DNA from: Neopestalotiopsis rosae
Lineage: Eukaryota; Ascomycota; Sordariomycetes; Amphisphaeriales; Sporocadaceae
Length of the DNA: 64,000 nt
Assembly: GCA_023078685.1 (NCBI GenBank)
Contig: JALGAS010000004.1
Span: 3,348,001-3,412,000 of the forward strand
Direction: 5' to 3'
In this document: one piece after another, positions 34,805 through 45,888 of the stretch
Layout: each line of letters starts with the position of its first letter
Position numbering within the stretch: position 1 is the first letter of the stretch
Notes under the pieces: generated by a model
Database searches by the model: none
What the model saw: the letters and a program-made list of their open reading frames with translations, nothing else
What the model was told of the DNA's origin: nothing
Program-made: the position numbers and the translations under genes

Positions 34805-37566
34805 GATGACAGACAGCCTCGAGTTGACTTGGACGATGTCGAGTAAAGATCACGTGTGCTAGGAACGGAACAGTACTATTAAGGCGCTTGGGAACAGTGA
34901 TTACACGATGGGGTTTTCTTCAGATTCTGGATGCTGAGACGACGACTAGTCTGACCTTTTATCGTCATTTCGACAGACGATCCTTCGTCCTCGAACACTC
35001 AGCTACACCGCATACTTCTGGATCCACCTCGGGTCATCCACCGCCACACTACAAAGACAGGTCATGTATTATCGCGTCAGCGAGGAATGCAAGGGTGACT
35101 GCGATAGTCTCTTGCGACTGCTACCCACGGCTTGGCACACCAAGGCTGTGAATGGAGGCATTATCGTTACGCCGACCCGACTACTGCGACGATTCGAAGC
35201 ACGAACATTCAACTCCCACCCCGTTTACGCGGCGAGCCAGTAACTTTGCCGAACGATCAGCATACCTACTCTGGTGCGTAATCACAGTGGTGTGCAGGAT
35301 GGCCCATCGCAACACTGCTTTTCTACACCCCTGAATAATCGCAACACTTGTGAGCCACAGGGGCAAAGCAAAACGCCATCCCGCCCTTCGCTGGCTCTTC
35401 ATTGTGCAATTAAGGGCGAAGATTTCGTCAGATATTTCACGATGATTACCTTGCAGCTCAATCAATAGGATTGCTCCGGAACAGCTTCAGGGCCTGCTCA
35501 ATTGCCAGGACCCACGACAACGCAGGTCCTATGCACTCGTTACTGCGGCAGCTATCGACCCAATACTAACCTACCTACCTCTGCATGCTCCAAGGTTGCA
35601 ATGCATTCTGCCTGGGTTGATGTATGATGACCAAGACAAATAAAATGAATGGACTTACTACGATAATGCATGGATCAGTCGCATTCCGCTAAGCCGCAAC
35701 AGAAGCCAAGTGACCGGCGTCAGGAGACGAAATTGTCAGGCTTCTGACAGGTCCTAAACGGGCCACAGAGATGCACTCGGCCGATGGGAATTTATATTGG
35801 ACGCGTACCTAAGAATAAATCCTGTTCGGCGACTGGAAGTGGTATTCCCGGCCGGTCACATTGGAGGTAAGACAATGACCAGTAACCCGGCTAGTGTAGA
35901 CATTGCGTAGTGTACGCTCCTATTTGCGCGTGATGACAATCGCGGCGCCACTTTACTGGATGCGCTCGAGCTGAACGAACCGTAAAATTCTTGCTGCTTA
36001 TTGACATGTTTTTCAACAAGGAGTCTTCTGGTGGTGTGCCACCATGCATTTTACATGGGTGTCTGGGGGAGCTGGTTGGCGAACTTTGTTCAAAAATATG
36101 CACCAACCGTCTCACCCGATGACCGATGGCGACAATATCGTGTTATTGATGTGATACTAGTAGTCTATTGTTTCTTGGTAGTCATTGGAAGAATGAAGGC
36201 AAGGTATTTTGTTTTGCGTTCAAGTTTATGCTTCCACGGTGGGGAACTCGTCCGCAGGAAAGAACTGCATTCGGTTAGCTGGAATAGACGGAAAGTTTTG
36301 TTCGAGTACCGAAGAGCCTCAGTATCGTAGAATTATGTTTGATTGCCGGAACACCCCTTGGTTTCCAGGATGTCACCATCGTATACTAGTTGGTACCTGT
36401 GGTAGCAACGGAAGGAGAGGAGCGAGAATTCTGCCGTGTCACAAAGAGCCAGGGATAATCAGCATTCATCCAATATGTGTGTATGGCGCCATTCGGAGTA
36501 CTCTTGTCGAAATCTGTCGTGGATGATGCCCAAATATTGTCCAAAGTATTGCGGTCAATTCCCTCAATCTTAGGGGATAGTTGGGGTCCGTAACTCTCGA
36601 CACCCGGCACTCGAGTTAATCCCGCGAAACCATCAAGTGTTCTTGAATAATGGCATTCAATCGCAAATCGTCAGTCGAATCATATTTTATTGTTTGAAAA
36701 TATGTGTCATGGAAATAGTTCTTTGGCTCTACTGTGCGTGTTCTAAATTATGGGATTGGTTCATTGGGTCTACTGGATTTTCTGGATGTCTCATTATCCA
36801 TGTCGTCGTACCAAGCTATTGGAAACCATGAGACCTGAATCTTTTCTTACAAAGATCTCCTCAAATCTTACAATTATGGCGTCAATACCAAAAGGGTCAG
36901 TTGACCTCACGATGTGGTGGCCACCGGAGACGGAAGAAAGGAAAAGAGAAGAAAAAGTAATACGCGCTAAGCTTCTTAAGGAGAATTATCCGGGATTCAG
37001 CTTCCTGTGATAAAAATACGACAACTAACGTTGTTCCTAAAGAGGCAATCCGGTCTCTTCTCAGTAGTGCGAATCCGTCTGAATCAGCATGGCATGGGTG
37101 TCTATTCCAACAGCCGCTTCATTCCTTGGCGATGCTTGAATGTGCCGCAAGTGCTTCGTAGGACTAAGCGCATACGACCTATTGCAGGTCTAACCGCACG
37201 CATCTTTACATTTTCGACATGCATGTTGAAAATATGAACTTGCCAAGTGTCGGGGATAGCAGCTTGGTCTCGCAACATGTGCATCTGTTTTCCGCCCGGG
37301 ATGTAATTTCTTTTCTCAACAAGCCACTCAGATTTGTCTTATTTGATGACTTGATGTATGTACAAGGAAGGGATCAAGAACACTAATGCCCCTCTGAGAA
37401 TGGGGACGAGTCTTCACACTACAGAAGTTTCCCCTCAAGAGAATACGACGAAGACTCGAGGTATTTTTGAATGTAACCCTTTTATTTCAAGTGCATGTGG
37501 TAGACCAGAGCATCTTGCGGGTAAATTGCGATATGTGTAAACCACTTTCGAAGAAACAGGCTCTCC
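34805..37566. other. ~2.8 kb without a recognisable gene
   Basis: The longest gap in the window. ORFs are short, on both strands, and show no family motifs. Two weak candidates are a Cys-rich plus-strand stretch at 36209..36526 and a minus-strand ORF at 37102..37284. No terminal repeats, transposase or reverse transcriptase motifs were seen. Confidence 0.5.
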
Positions 37567-37893
37567 TCAAGCCATCACGACATTTGGTTCGTCAATCTTG
37601 ATAACATAACTCAACACCATGACCAGCGGCTTGTCTTTGCTGGCATTCTCGGAGCGCAAATGGAGTGTGGTACCCAAGTCGACAAAACTGTCGCCCTGCG
37701 TATACGTTTCGATGCCACCACCTTCCCACTGCGAGATGACGTCGCCCTCGACCACGATGCCCGTAGCTGCGACCGGATGTGTGTGCAGAGGAGCCGCCAC
37801 GCCCGGAGGGTATTCGAGTCGAACAAGTTGGGATTCGTACCCGGGCATTGCTGGCACAGGTAGTCTCTGAAGGATTGTGCGTTTGATTGACAT
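37567..37893 (-). CDS. Small cupin-fold protein
   Basis: Intronless, 108 residues, starting MSIKRTILQRLPVP. It has the first cupin motif with HTHPVAATGIVVEGD (two His and the downstream Glu of the metal site) and a degenerate second motif (GDSFVDLGTTLHLRSEN). Single-domain cupins of this size act as isomerases, cyclases or dioxygenases in fungal secondary metabolism, or as small metal-binding proteins. It is co-oriented with the terpene cyclase gene about 360 bp away, which hints at a shared pathway; no reaction can be assigned. Confidence 0.85.
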   Translation of the reverse strand: MSIKRTILQRLPVPAMPGYESQLVRLEYPPGVAAPLHTHPVAATGIVVEGDVISQWEGGGIETYTQGDSFVDLGTTLHLRSENASKDKPLVMVLSYVIKIDEPNVVMA

Positions 37894-38251
37894 TATTGGG
37901 TCTGTATTTTCAATATTCAGTGATTACTGTGTCAAGATGGGGTCCTAAAAAATGGGGAGTACAATGGAGAAATAAATCCTATTGAGGTCCATTTTGGTAG
38001 CGCCAAAGTCAAAAGTCTCCGCACCGCGCCGCCCAATCGCCTTGCTAAGGTTTCCAATGCGCCCTTGCATGTAAGCGAGGGCGTATTGCTTCAAGCTGCT
38101 GATTTTATGCTGACGTGAGCATATATAAGCAGATCGGGATACCTCAATGGTAGCTAATTAATTTGGGACTTTTCACAAGTTCATCAGTTTGTTTCGAGAT
38201 GGAAATATTGAATGGATTGGTTACATTGATAAGAACTAGATAAATATAATT
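37894..38251. other. Short intergenic region
   Basis: About 360 bp between the cupin start and the terpene cyclase stop. No remnant of a prenyltransferase domain is visible downstream of the cyclase. Confidence 0.5.
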
Positions 38252-39300
38252 CTAAGCTCTTTGTACTTGATCATTCAAATGGTAGTTGTATCGCGGCGCA
38301 ATCAAACTCCATGCAGCGTCACCACTGATAGTGAACAACAGCGCTTCCAGATACGTCCTCGAATCCTGCGAAAGATCCATACTCTCTTTATGTTCTTCTA
38401 CAACACGCTGATATTCTTCAACCTGCTCCTCCAAATATGAGCGGCACATCCTACGTGCTCCCTCGAGATCCACTTCCAGCTCCTCCATGATCACTGGTAA
38501 TGCATTGACTATTTTGGTCAAGCCTCGGTCGGTAGCATCCTTTGCCTCTTTCGAGTACGAGCAGAGATCATTCTGCAAGCAGAGTGCGACCCAGCAAGGC
38601 TTAGCCAGTGCTCGAATTGTTGTCAACTCCGCGTCGGGTATATCCAGCGCCATGCCAAATGTGACCAAGCCCAGCCAGAACATTTCGCCAACATCCCGAA
38701 CACGGTAGTCCATATACTCATCCAAACCTTTGAAGTGACTCTGATGTTGTCGTCCTGCCCCTTCTGATAGAAAGGACGACCAATGCCCAAGTGCAATAAG
38801 CGCTCGCGGTTCGTCAATGGATCGCATTTCATCAAATAGGCTAGACTGTATGATATTGAGACCTTTGGGTTTGTTGCCAACAGGACGATCACTTTGAATG
38901 CAATCCTTGAATGTGTCTTCCATCATGTTATTCGCCGCGTCAAGCTTAGCAAATTAGTAAGCCCCATAGTGTGAACATCGACAAGGGTACCCACCTTCTC
39001 CTCGCTGTAGTCTTCTGTGATATCGTCATATAAGAACCCAATCTCGCTTGCATACGCCAATACCTCGAGCCGTTCCGGAAGGCACTCGGGAACTGCGACT
39101 TGCATCAAGCCAAATCGGTGCGTCAGCCCTCCATGACGCCCCTCCACAGAACCCACGTGTTCCGCCCAATCGTTTCTTGCCCGGTGAGCACCTCGAGTTT
39201 CGAAGAAGCCCGAGCGGTGACATCGCACAGGTATTCTACCTGCCAGGCCTCCGGTCGAACATTCATCCGAGCTGAGCTCATAGGAATGTTTGTAAAGCAT
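38252..39300 (-). CDS. Stand-alone class I terpene cyclase
   Basis: Two exons (38995..39300, 38252..38944) give 332 residues from MLYKHSYELS. It resembles the N-terminal cyclase half of fungal chimeric terpene synthases (fusicoccadiene/ophiobolin type): GRIPVRCHRS, VPECLPERLEVLAYASEI, the aspartate-rich metal motif DDITED (92-97), the NSE triad NDLCSYSKE (227-235) and the C-terminal RY pair (about 320-321). It stops after the RY motif, so the C-terminal prenyltransferase of chimeric enzymes is absent and the substrate diphosphate (probably C20 or C25) must come from elsewhere. An upstream in-frame Met at 39339 gives a longer, less family-like N-terminus. It is divergent from a P450 across about 730 bp. 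Confidence 0.9.
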
Positions 39301-40032
39301 CTCGGTGATGGCGGGTAAGGGGAAAACCAAGAAGAACAAAGGTCACAAGCCAAAACAAGACCTTGCGATGCAGTCTCTACGCAGTTGGGAGCATATATAT
39401 GTATTGATATGTTGCATTGTCTGTCTTAGCCTTGGAATTCTCGACTAAGTAGAGACAGCGTTCCCCCAGCTTGGCACCATCGCTTCGAAAAGAGGGTTTT
39501 GTCCCGAATCTATTTCTCAGCAACGAACTTAGCCTGCAAGCTAAGTCACGGATATAGTAACGCAATGCAGTCTTTTCATCGATTTGCACGCTGGTTGGAC
39601 GGTGATTTGAATCCATCGTAAGCACTATACTTTAGAATCTGCGACCCTCTTAGACCTTGGACCTCGTGACATGAGCTTATCTATTCTCCGGAGAAGATTT
39701 AATGGAGATTCGATATCGCCGAGATCTGATCCTTAAAAGTTTTAACCACATATGGCTCAGCAGGATTTCCACGTCTGGGACCCAGTCTCAATGCTCCAGC
39801 CACGGTCAGAGCGATGCAGATTACCATTACTATCATTGGCCTAATGCGCAATTTTGGTCTACATCTTGCATTAGACGCTAGCGGGCGATATGCCCGCCTT
39901 CTGGAAAAGCAAATGTTCACGATGTATTTCCGGTGTACTCACACTCGTATATGTATACTGTCTCCAGGATAGAACTGAGTATCTAGGTTATTCGACTCGA
40001 CCTCTCAACACTCTTCGGAACGGACCAGCAAA
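39301..40032. promoter_or_regulatory. Divergent region between terpene cyclase and P450
   Basis: About 730 bp. Minus ORFs at 39377..39625 and 39699..39920 are motif-free. It probably contains both promoters. No repeated element was identified by eye. Confidence 0.45.
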
Positions 40033-41857
40033 ATGTTTAGAGAGAACTGGTCGGGGAGCATGCTCCCATTGACAGAGCCTGTGTTCATTATAGTTGCTCT
40101 TCTATCGAGTTATCTCGTGCTGATACTGCATCGCTTATTGCTCTCTCCAATTGCCGGGTTTCCAGGACCCAAACTGGCAGCTGCCTCGGGATGGTATGAG
40201 TTCTACTACGACGTCCTCAAGCCCGGGATGTACATTGACGAAATTGAGAAAATGCACGAGAAATATGGTTCGTTTGAAGTTCTCATATCGCCTGATTATC
40301 CGACAGAAATTGATTCTTGCCAGGGCCAATCGTCCGCATCACGCCCACCGAACTTTCGATCAACGATCCCAGCTTCTACGATGATCTCTATGTTCTTGGA
40401 AGCGTACGCAAGACGAACAAACATGCTGAGTTCTGCCAAGGAACAGGGCTCGATGGTAAGTCCAACCATCAGCGAGAATCTCCCTAGACAAAGCACTGAT
40501 CAATGACGGGTATCCAGGATCCGCGCTTCTGACACACGAACACGACTTGCATCGGAACCGAAGAAAAGCACTTGATCCATTCTTTTCCCGAGCTGCCATC
40601 AGAAACTGGGAGCCATTGCTGGCCTCTTTACTTCTGCGCTTCGAACGAAGACTCAATGAGAAGAGAGGAAGTGTCATTCGACTTGACCACGCTTTTGTGG
40701 CTTTCTCCGGGGACGTGATTCGATCAATCACATGCGGCGAGGTGAACTACTTGATGGATGATGCCGATTGGTCACCTCATTGGTTCGACCTCTTCAAAAA
40801 TGTCGTAACCTCGGCGCCTCTCTTTACATCGTTCCCCTGGATCATTCGTCTGGTGACATATATTCCTGAGTGCTTGACGACTCTGGTGTACCCCAAAGGC
40901 AAGTCCTTTGTAGAGTTCAAAAACATTGCCAGAACGCACATCATAAATGCCAAGAAGAACAAGGACGGGCCATTGTCGAAGAACGAAAAGGGTCAAGCTT
41001 CCATCTTTGAGCGCATGGTGCGACTTGATATTCCAGAGTCGGAGCTCGATACTGAGCGCTTGACCAAGGAAGCGCAAGCACTGTTTGGTGCTGCTACAGT
41101 GGCCGTCGCCCGGACCATGGACACCATTGCCTACTACGTCCTTGCCGACGAGGCCATGAGACGGAGGCTATGCGACGAGTTGTCTGAACCAATGGGACAG
41201 TTTCGCACGCGATATCCTTCCTTCGCACAATTGGAGAAACTTCCTTTCCTTCACGGAGTTGTTCTCGAAGGACTTCGGTAAGTACGCGGCGACTGTGCGT
41301 ACACGTTCTCGAGCTAACCTGCCACAGCCTCAGCTATGGCTCAATGCACCGAATGCCGCGCGTCGTTCCCGACACGGTCATCACTTACAAGGATTGGTCG
41401 ATCCCCAAGAACGTGAGTCGTCGAATTAGGCTTTTGCCGGAGTGTGCCATTACTGATCCTTGTTCAGACCCCAGTCGGCATGTCCGCGTACTTCAATCAC
41501 ACAAACCCTTTGATATTCCCCGACCCGTTCAAATTCGATCCCGACCGGTGGATCGGTGACGTCGATCCCATGATGCACAAGGCACTCATTCCATTCACGC
41601 GCGGCTCGAGAGTCTGCGTTGGACAGAAGTAAGTGGTCATTGTTTAGGAATGTGCTGGTACCTGGAACTGACTATTTATAATCATGTCAAGTCTCGCCGT
41701 GTCGGAGGTGACGATGATGATTGCGCTACTATTTAGCCCGGACGGCCCAAAGATGGATCTGTTCGAGACAGCCGAAGACGATGTCAAGAGCGTTCACGAT
41801 TACATGATTCCGATGCCGAAGATTGATACGAAAGGGCTAAGAGTGATTGTTAGGTGA
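40033..41857 (+). CDS. Cytochrome P450 (trichodiene oxygenase-like class)
   Basis: Six exons (40033..40267, 40324..40455, 40518..41277, 41328..41412, 41468..41628, 41692..41857) give 512 residues. A membrane anchor near residues 16-38 (VFIIVALLSSYLVLIL) precedes PIAGFPGPKLA. GPIVRITPTELSI, the ExxR motif EGLR, the PERF-region FDPDRW and the heme loop FTRGSRVCVGQN are intact. The I-helix reads GAATVAVARTMD instead of the usual AGxET-type core, so the acid/alcohol pair for O2 activation is lacking. Related fungal terpene-oxidising P450s also have relaxed sequences here. Position beside the terpene cyclase suggests it oxidises the cyclase product. Confidence 0.9.
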
Positions 41858-42319
41858 AAGCGAGGGGCCGTTATTGTGGGTAGCATTTACGCTACAAGTG
41901 ACACCATTGCTGCGATTCGCAACGTCGAAAGTCATCGTTGCGTATCAATAGGAGTATCTCACGATAGACTCGGCCACTATCAGTAGATTATGTCGGAGAA
42001 TGGAGCTGGACTCGATTTCATAATAAAGACCATTTGCGATACGTGACTGTAGTTCGCGTATCCAATTGATGCCGCAGTTGTGGTAGTTGGCGATTGCTAG
42101 AAAGTAAACCATAGCGCTCTCTCAGTCACCTGAGAGCAGGACGATGCACTAATAATCATCCACTAACGCTTGCACTACTCTCCCCGCCGTTGCGCATCAG
42201 AATGAATCATTCTGGCACAGCGATACAAAAAGCAGGGGCAATATCATGGGGCCACCTTTGATCCTAATGCCTTTCAGATATTAATCAATTCACCGAGCCG
42301 AATAATCCATAAACTTACC
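41858..42319. other. Intergenic, no recognisable gene
   Basis: About 460 bp with the P450 3' end and the promoter of the sulfotransferase-like gene. Confidence 0.5.
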
Positions 42320-43231
42320 ATGGGAGGTGTTCCATCGATTCCTACAGACCCCACACGGAGGTTGCAGGTTATTGGGGCCGGCTATTCACGCACTGGAACG
42401 GTGACGATGCAGCTGGCACTGGAACAGCTACTTGATGGGCCAGTCCTTCATGGGGGGACACAAATCTTGTCGCGCGAAGATTGTTAGTATCGATATCATA
42501 TCCATTCGATTCCAAATACTCACAGACGCTATAGCCTATTGCAAGAAATGGGTGCTCGCATACCGCGCAAAACGCCAAGGCGACACAGCGACCCTAAAGA
42601 AGCTCTTGAGGGAACTTACAGCTGGCTTCGTCGCGGTGACGGACATGCCACCGCTGGACTTTATCCCTGAGCTCATGGATATATATCCGGAAGCCAAGGT
42701 CGTGCTCACAACACGCGATCCCGACCGTTGGCTGGAGAGTATAAAGCCCGTCGCCGCAAACTCGAGTCAGGCATGGCTGCCCTATATGATGTTCCCCATT
42801 CCCGGGTGGCGGTGGTTTCCGAGCTTGAGCTTGGAGTTTGGCCGGAGCACGCAGCTCATCCTCGATGACGGAGACCAGGCCGCCAACCCAAAACCTAGCA
42901 CTCGTGAGCACAAATCCAGCACCACAAGTCTTGCGCATTGATGGCTATATCACTAAAACGTGTAGGGTTATTACTGAATTGGAATGCCATGGTGGAAAAT
43001 ATGGTGCCCGCCGACAAGCTTCTCATTATGGACGTCAAACAGGGTTGGAAGCCGTTGTGCGACTTTCTGCGCATGCCAGTCCCTGCAGAACCGCTTCCCA
43101 GAGCCAATGATACGGACTCTGCGAACAAGGTCGCTGCAGACATTACTAGGAGAGTTTTTCAGATTTGGGCAACTGGCGCCGCATTGACTGTGACGGCGAT
43201 GGCAGCCATCATCTCTCGATACCTTTCGTAG
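42320..43231 (+). CDS. Sulfotransferase-like P-loop protein (fungal Sulfotransfer_4 type)
   Basis: Three exons (42320..42482, 42535..42903, 42966..43231) give 265 residues. The N-terminal VIGAGYSRTGTVTMQLALEQL is the 5'-phosphosulfate-binding loop of this family. Then come TDMPPLDFIPELMDIYPEAKVVLTTRDPDRWLES, with the 3'-phosphate-binding RDP region, a DVKQGWKPLCDFL segment, and a C-terminal hydrophobic helix (IWATGAALTVTAMAAII) that would anchor it in a membrane. Fungal members often lie in metabolite clusters, but most have unproved substrates and some may act as cyclases or hydrolases rather than true sulfotransferases. It is co-oriented with the P450 and amidohydrolase. Confidence 0.85.
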
Positions 43232-43811
43232 GTATATTGTTCAGGTTCTTTTGTTTTGGCGTCACCACAAAACTTATGGGGAGCATTTTCCCCCACACTA
43301 CACTCAGTCCTGGGTTTTAGTCGCACAGAGTGCATCGAAAGGTCATGTCATACTAACGTCAATGACAATACCATTACTCTCTGTGTTTACGAGATTGTCA
43401 CTTGAGGCTGACATCTGTGAATCATTTCTCGCTCTCGCACATTTCGGTTGCCTTGAATTGTGCGTATCAGTGCCCAGAATTGAGGCACCGGATCCGAAAG
43501 CGGCTCGCACTTCGGCTTCGGCTTCTTTCCGCTTGGCAATTGGACCATGTTCTATAGTGCTGATCAAGTCATGTCAAACTTGGTTGACAACCAATCATCG
43601 TTAACTAGCATGTCCCATGTATTATACTTGTACGGGTTTTACGGAGGTCGAGGAAGTGAAATGATGTTATCTATATATTGGTTCGCATCAACACACGGCA
43701 ATTCTCGAGTATCTGGTAATTGACAGTGATACAAACAACATCTTGTCCTCCGCGCTACCACGAGACTCTTCAGTGGAATATCTGTTCAAACCAAATCATT
43801 TGTAAAACAAC
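43232..43811. other. Intergenic, no recognisable gene
   Basis: About 580 bp. The ORFs on both strands have no motifs. Confidence 0.5.
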
Positions 43812-44807
43812 ATGAGGCTACGTACAATCACCCTTGAGGAACACTTTCTCTCCAAAAACATGGACGATGGCCGAGCCCTCCCGGCTACGGCTTCAAAGAC
43901 CTGGGAGCAGATACGAGCTCATCCAAGTTGGCTGAACAAACTCAAACATGTCAGCCCTGACGGCTCCCGAGTCAAGGCCATGGACGCCGGTCAAGTGGAT
44001 GTCCAAGTCCTCTCCAACAGCTTTGGCGTATCGTCGGCCAGGCCAGAACTCGTGGCTGCCGCCAATGACGAGTTGGCCGCTGCGACCAGCGCACAGGCAC
44101 GATTCAAGGGATTTGCGTCACTGCCTATGAAGCATTCTCAAGCAGCAGTCAAGGAGCTCGAACGCTGCGTGAGGGACTTGGGATTCGTCGGGGCGCTGAT
44201 CGACAGTCACCAGGACGACGGGCGCTACTACGATGACCGTGACTTTTGGCCCATCTTTGCCAAGGCCGAAAAGCTCGATGTCCCCATCTACATCCATCCC
44301 ACTATTCCACTGGAGGGCGTCCAATCGTCCCTGTATGACGGCAACTATGACCACGAGTTCGGCGTCATGCTGGGAATCGCTGGATGGGGGTGGCACTGCG
44401 ACACGGCGCTGTCGGTGCTGCGCATGTACGGCGCGGGACTGTTCAAGGCGCATCCGAAACTAAAGATTGTGATTGGTCACATGGGCGAGATGCTGCCATT
44501 TATGCTCGATCGGATCGATGAGAAGGTATCGCAAATGGCGATCGGTCAAGAGCAAACTTTCAGAGACGTTTGGGCTCGGAACATTTGGGTGACGACGAGC
44601 GGCATGTTCACGTTGCCGCCCATGGCCTGTCTTCTCCAGAGTACCGCCATTGACAGGATCCTGTTCAGCGTGGACTATCCGTACTCGGCGACTGAACAGG
44701 GACGTGACTTTTTGGAACTTCTTGAACACAGTGGCACAATCGACAAGGAGCAGTTGGAGATGATTTCGTACAAGAATGCAGAAGCGCTTCTGAAACTGGA
44801 TGTCTAG
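43812..44807 (+). CDS. Amidohydrolase-2 family decarboxylase/hydrolase
   Basis: Intronless, 331 residues starting MRLRTITLEEHF, where the EEHF motif supplies the first metal ligands. VDVQVLSNS, GFASLPM, IYIHPTIP (His ligand), KIVIGHMGEMLPF (His with catalytic partner) and RILFSVDYPYS (Asp) follow in the order of the ACMSD/gamma-resorcylate decarboxylase group. Such enzymes non-oxidatively decarboxylate aromatic acids (for example 2,6- or 2,3-dihydroxybenzoate) using Zn or Mn. Length fits. A secreted intradiol dioxygenase lies convergently next door, so aromatic ring processing is plausible, either catabolic or as part of a cluster. Confidence 0.92.
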   Translation: MRLRTITLEEHFLSKNMDDGRALPATASKTWEQIRAHPSWLNKLKHVSPDGSRVKAMDAGQVDVQVLSNSFGVSSARPELVAAANDELAAATSAQARFKGFASLPMKHSQAAVKELERCVRDLGFVGALIDSHQDDGRYYDDRDFWPIFAKAEKLDVPIYIHPTIPLEGVQSSLYDGNYDHEFGVMLGIAGWGWHCDTALSVLRMYGAGLFKAHPKLKIVIGHMGEMLPFMLDRIDEKVSQMAIGQEQTFRDVWARNIWVTTSGMFTLPPMACLLQSTAIDRILFSVDYPYSATEQGRDFLELLEHSGTIDKEQLEMISYKNAEALLKLDV

Positions 44808-44916
44808 AATGAATATGTACAGTCATCTATTCGCTATGTACCTAATTTGCGCATCGTCTATAATCTATGAACTTGATGCGAGCGACCAAATAGATAGTTG
44901 CATGTGAGGCCTATAT

Positions 44917-45888
44917 CTATCCAGATGATCGAGAGTTGTCCACACCATCGGCGTTAGGGTCAATTCCGAAAGTGATGTATCCAATCATTCCGTTCTCAAT
45001 GTTCTCACCATCGACGGGGACAACACTGACCATGGGGCTGTAGCCGTTGGCCTCACCGAGGGGGATGAGAGTGTCCTCCGCATTGGTGGTTCGGTTGATC
45101 TCAGTGTGGGAGACGTAGGGCTCGAGAGCCAGGATCTGCTCCAGGACGGTTTCGTCAAAGTAAAGCTGGCCAGTTGAAGCAATGTGGCCGGTCGAGACGG
45201 TACCGTTGCCGGCCAAGCTCCAATCCGTGTAGGCCTGGACGTGAATGTGGACAGCACGTTGAACGTAGAAGCCAGGGAAGGTAGTCTTCATTTCCATGAC
45301 ACCCTCTGAGTCCGTAGGCCACTGACCGCGAAGGAAGGTGGTGTCATCAGTGTGCAGGTCGGTCGTACCAATCTCAAAGTCGGACTCAGTAATATTCAGC
45401 TCGGAGAGCAGGTCGAGGAACGGGGTGTTTGGGGAAAGTCCCGTGAAGCTGGAGTAACTGCCGGTAGCATTACAGTGCCAGAAGTTAAGGAGAACGTTAG
45501 GCAGAGGCTCGCAGGTGTTGACGTCGAGGACGCCGACGTCCAGCCACAGGGGAACTCCAGGCTGGCCCTCCGACATATCTTGACGGAGAGTCTGAGAACG
45601 AGGCCAGATGTAGGGGCCCTCGGTCACGATGGGGCTCAGGATACATGTGTCGTTCTGGATAGAGTCGTAGTACGGAGCTTCAGTCGTCACCTCATAGGTG
45701 GTGTTTCCGGAGCCAGCCCAACGCTTCGACATGCGCTTATCATGCCTCTTCTTATTGAAGTTGGCTGCAGATGCCTCACATCGCCGGGAGATAGCACCAC
45801 GACGTTGGATCTCAGAGACAGACAGGTGCTCTGGGTGAGCCAGGGCTGTTGAGAACAGTCCAGCCGCGAGGAGTGCCAGGAGTTGCAT
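44917..45888 (-). CDS. Secreted intradiol ring-cleavage dioxygenase
   Basis: Intronless, 323 residues. A signal peptide (MQLLALLAAGLFSTALA) is followed by a pro-region with several dibasic sites (KKRHDKR, SKR). The catalytic domain has the Fe(III) Tyr in EGPYIW, the GVPLWLDVGVLDV strand, NVLLNFWHCNATG and the HIHVQ pair of His ligands. Many N-x-S/T sites suit an extracellular glycoprotein. Fungal secreted members cleave catechols and lignin-derived diols outside the cell. The frame is complete and the Met is followed directly by the signal peptide, supporting the start. Confidence 0.93.
   Translation of the reverse strand: MQLLALLAAGLFSTALAHPEHLSVSEIQRRGAISRRCEASAANFNKKRHDKRMSKRWAGSGNTTYEVTTEAPYYDSIQNDTCILSPIVTEGPYIWPRSQTLRQDMSEGQPGVPLWLDVGVLDVNTCEPLPNVLLNFWHCNATGSYSSFTGLSPNTPFLDLLSELNITESDFEIGTTDLHTDDTTFLRGQWPTDSEGVMEMKTTFPGFYVQRAVHIHVQAYTDWSLAGNGTVSTGHIASTGQLYFDETVLEQILALEPYVSHTEINRTTNAEDTLIPLGEANGYSPMVSVVPVDGENIENGMIGYITFGIDPNADGVDNSRSSG

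Noticed and set aside
34805..37566. Transposon remnant suspected in the large gap
   Set aside because: No terminal repeats, target duplication, transposase or reverse transcriptase motif could be seen.
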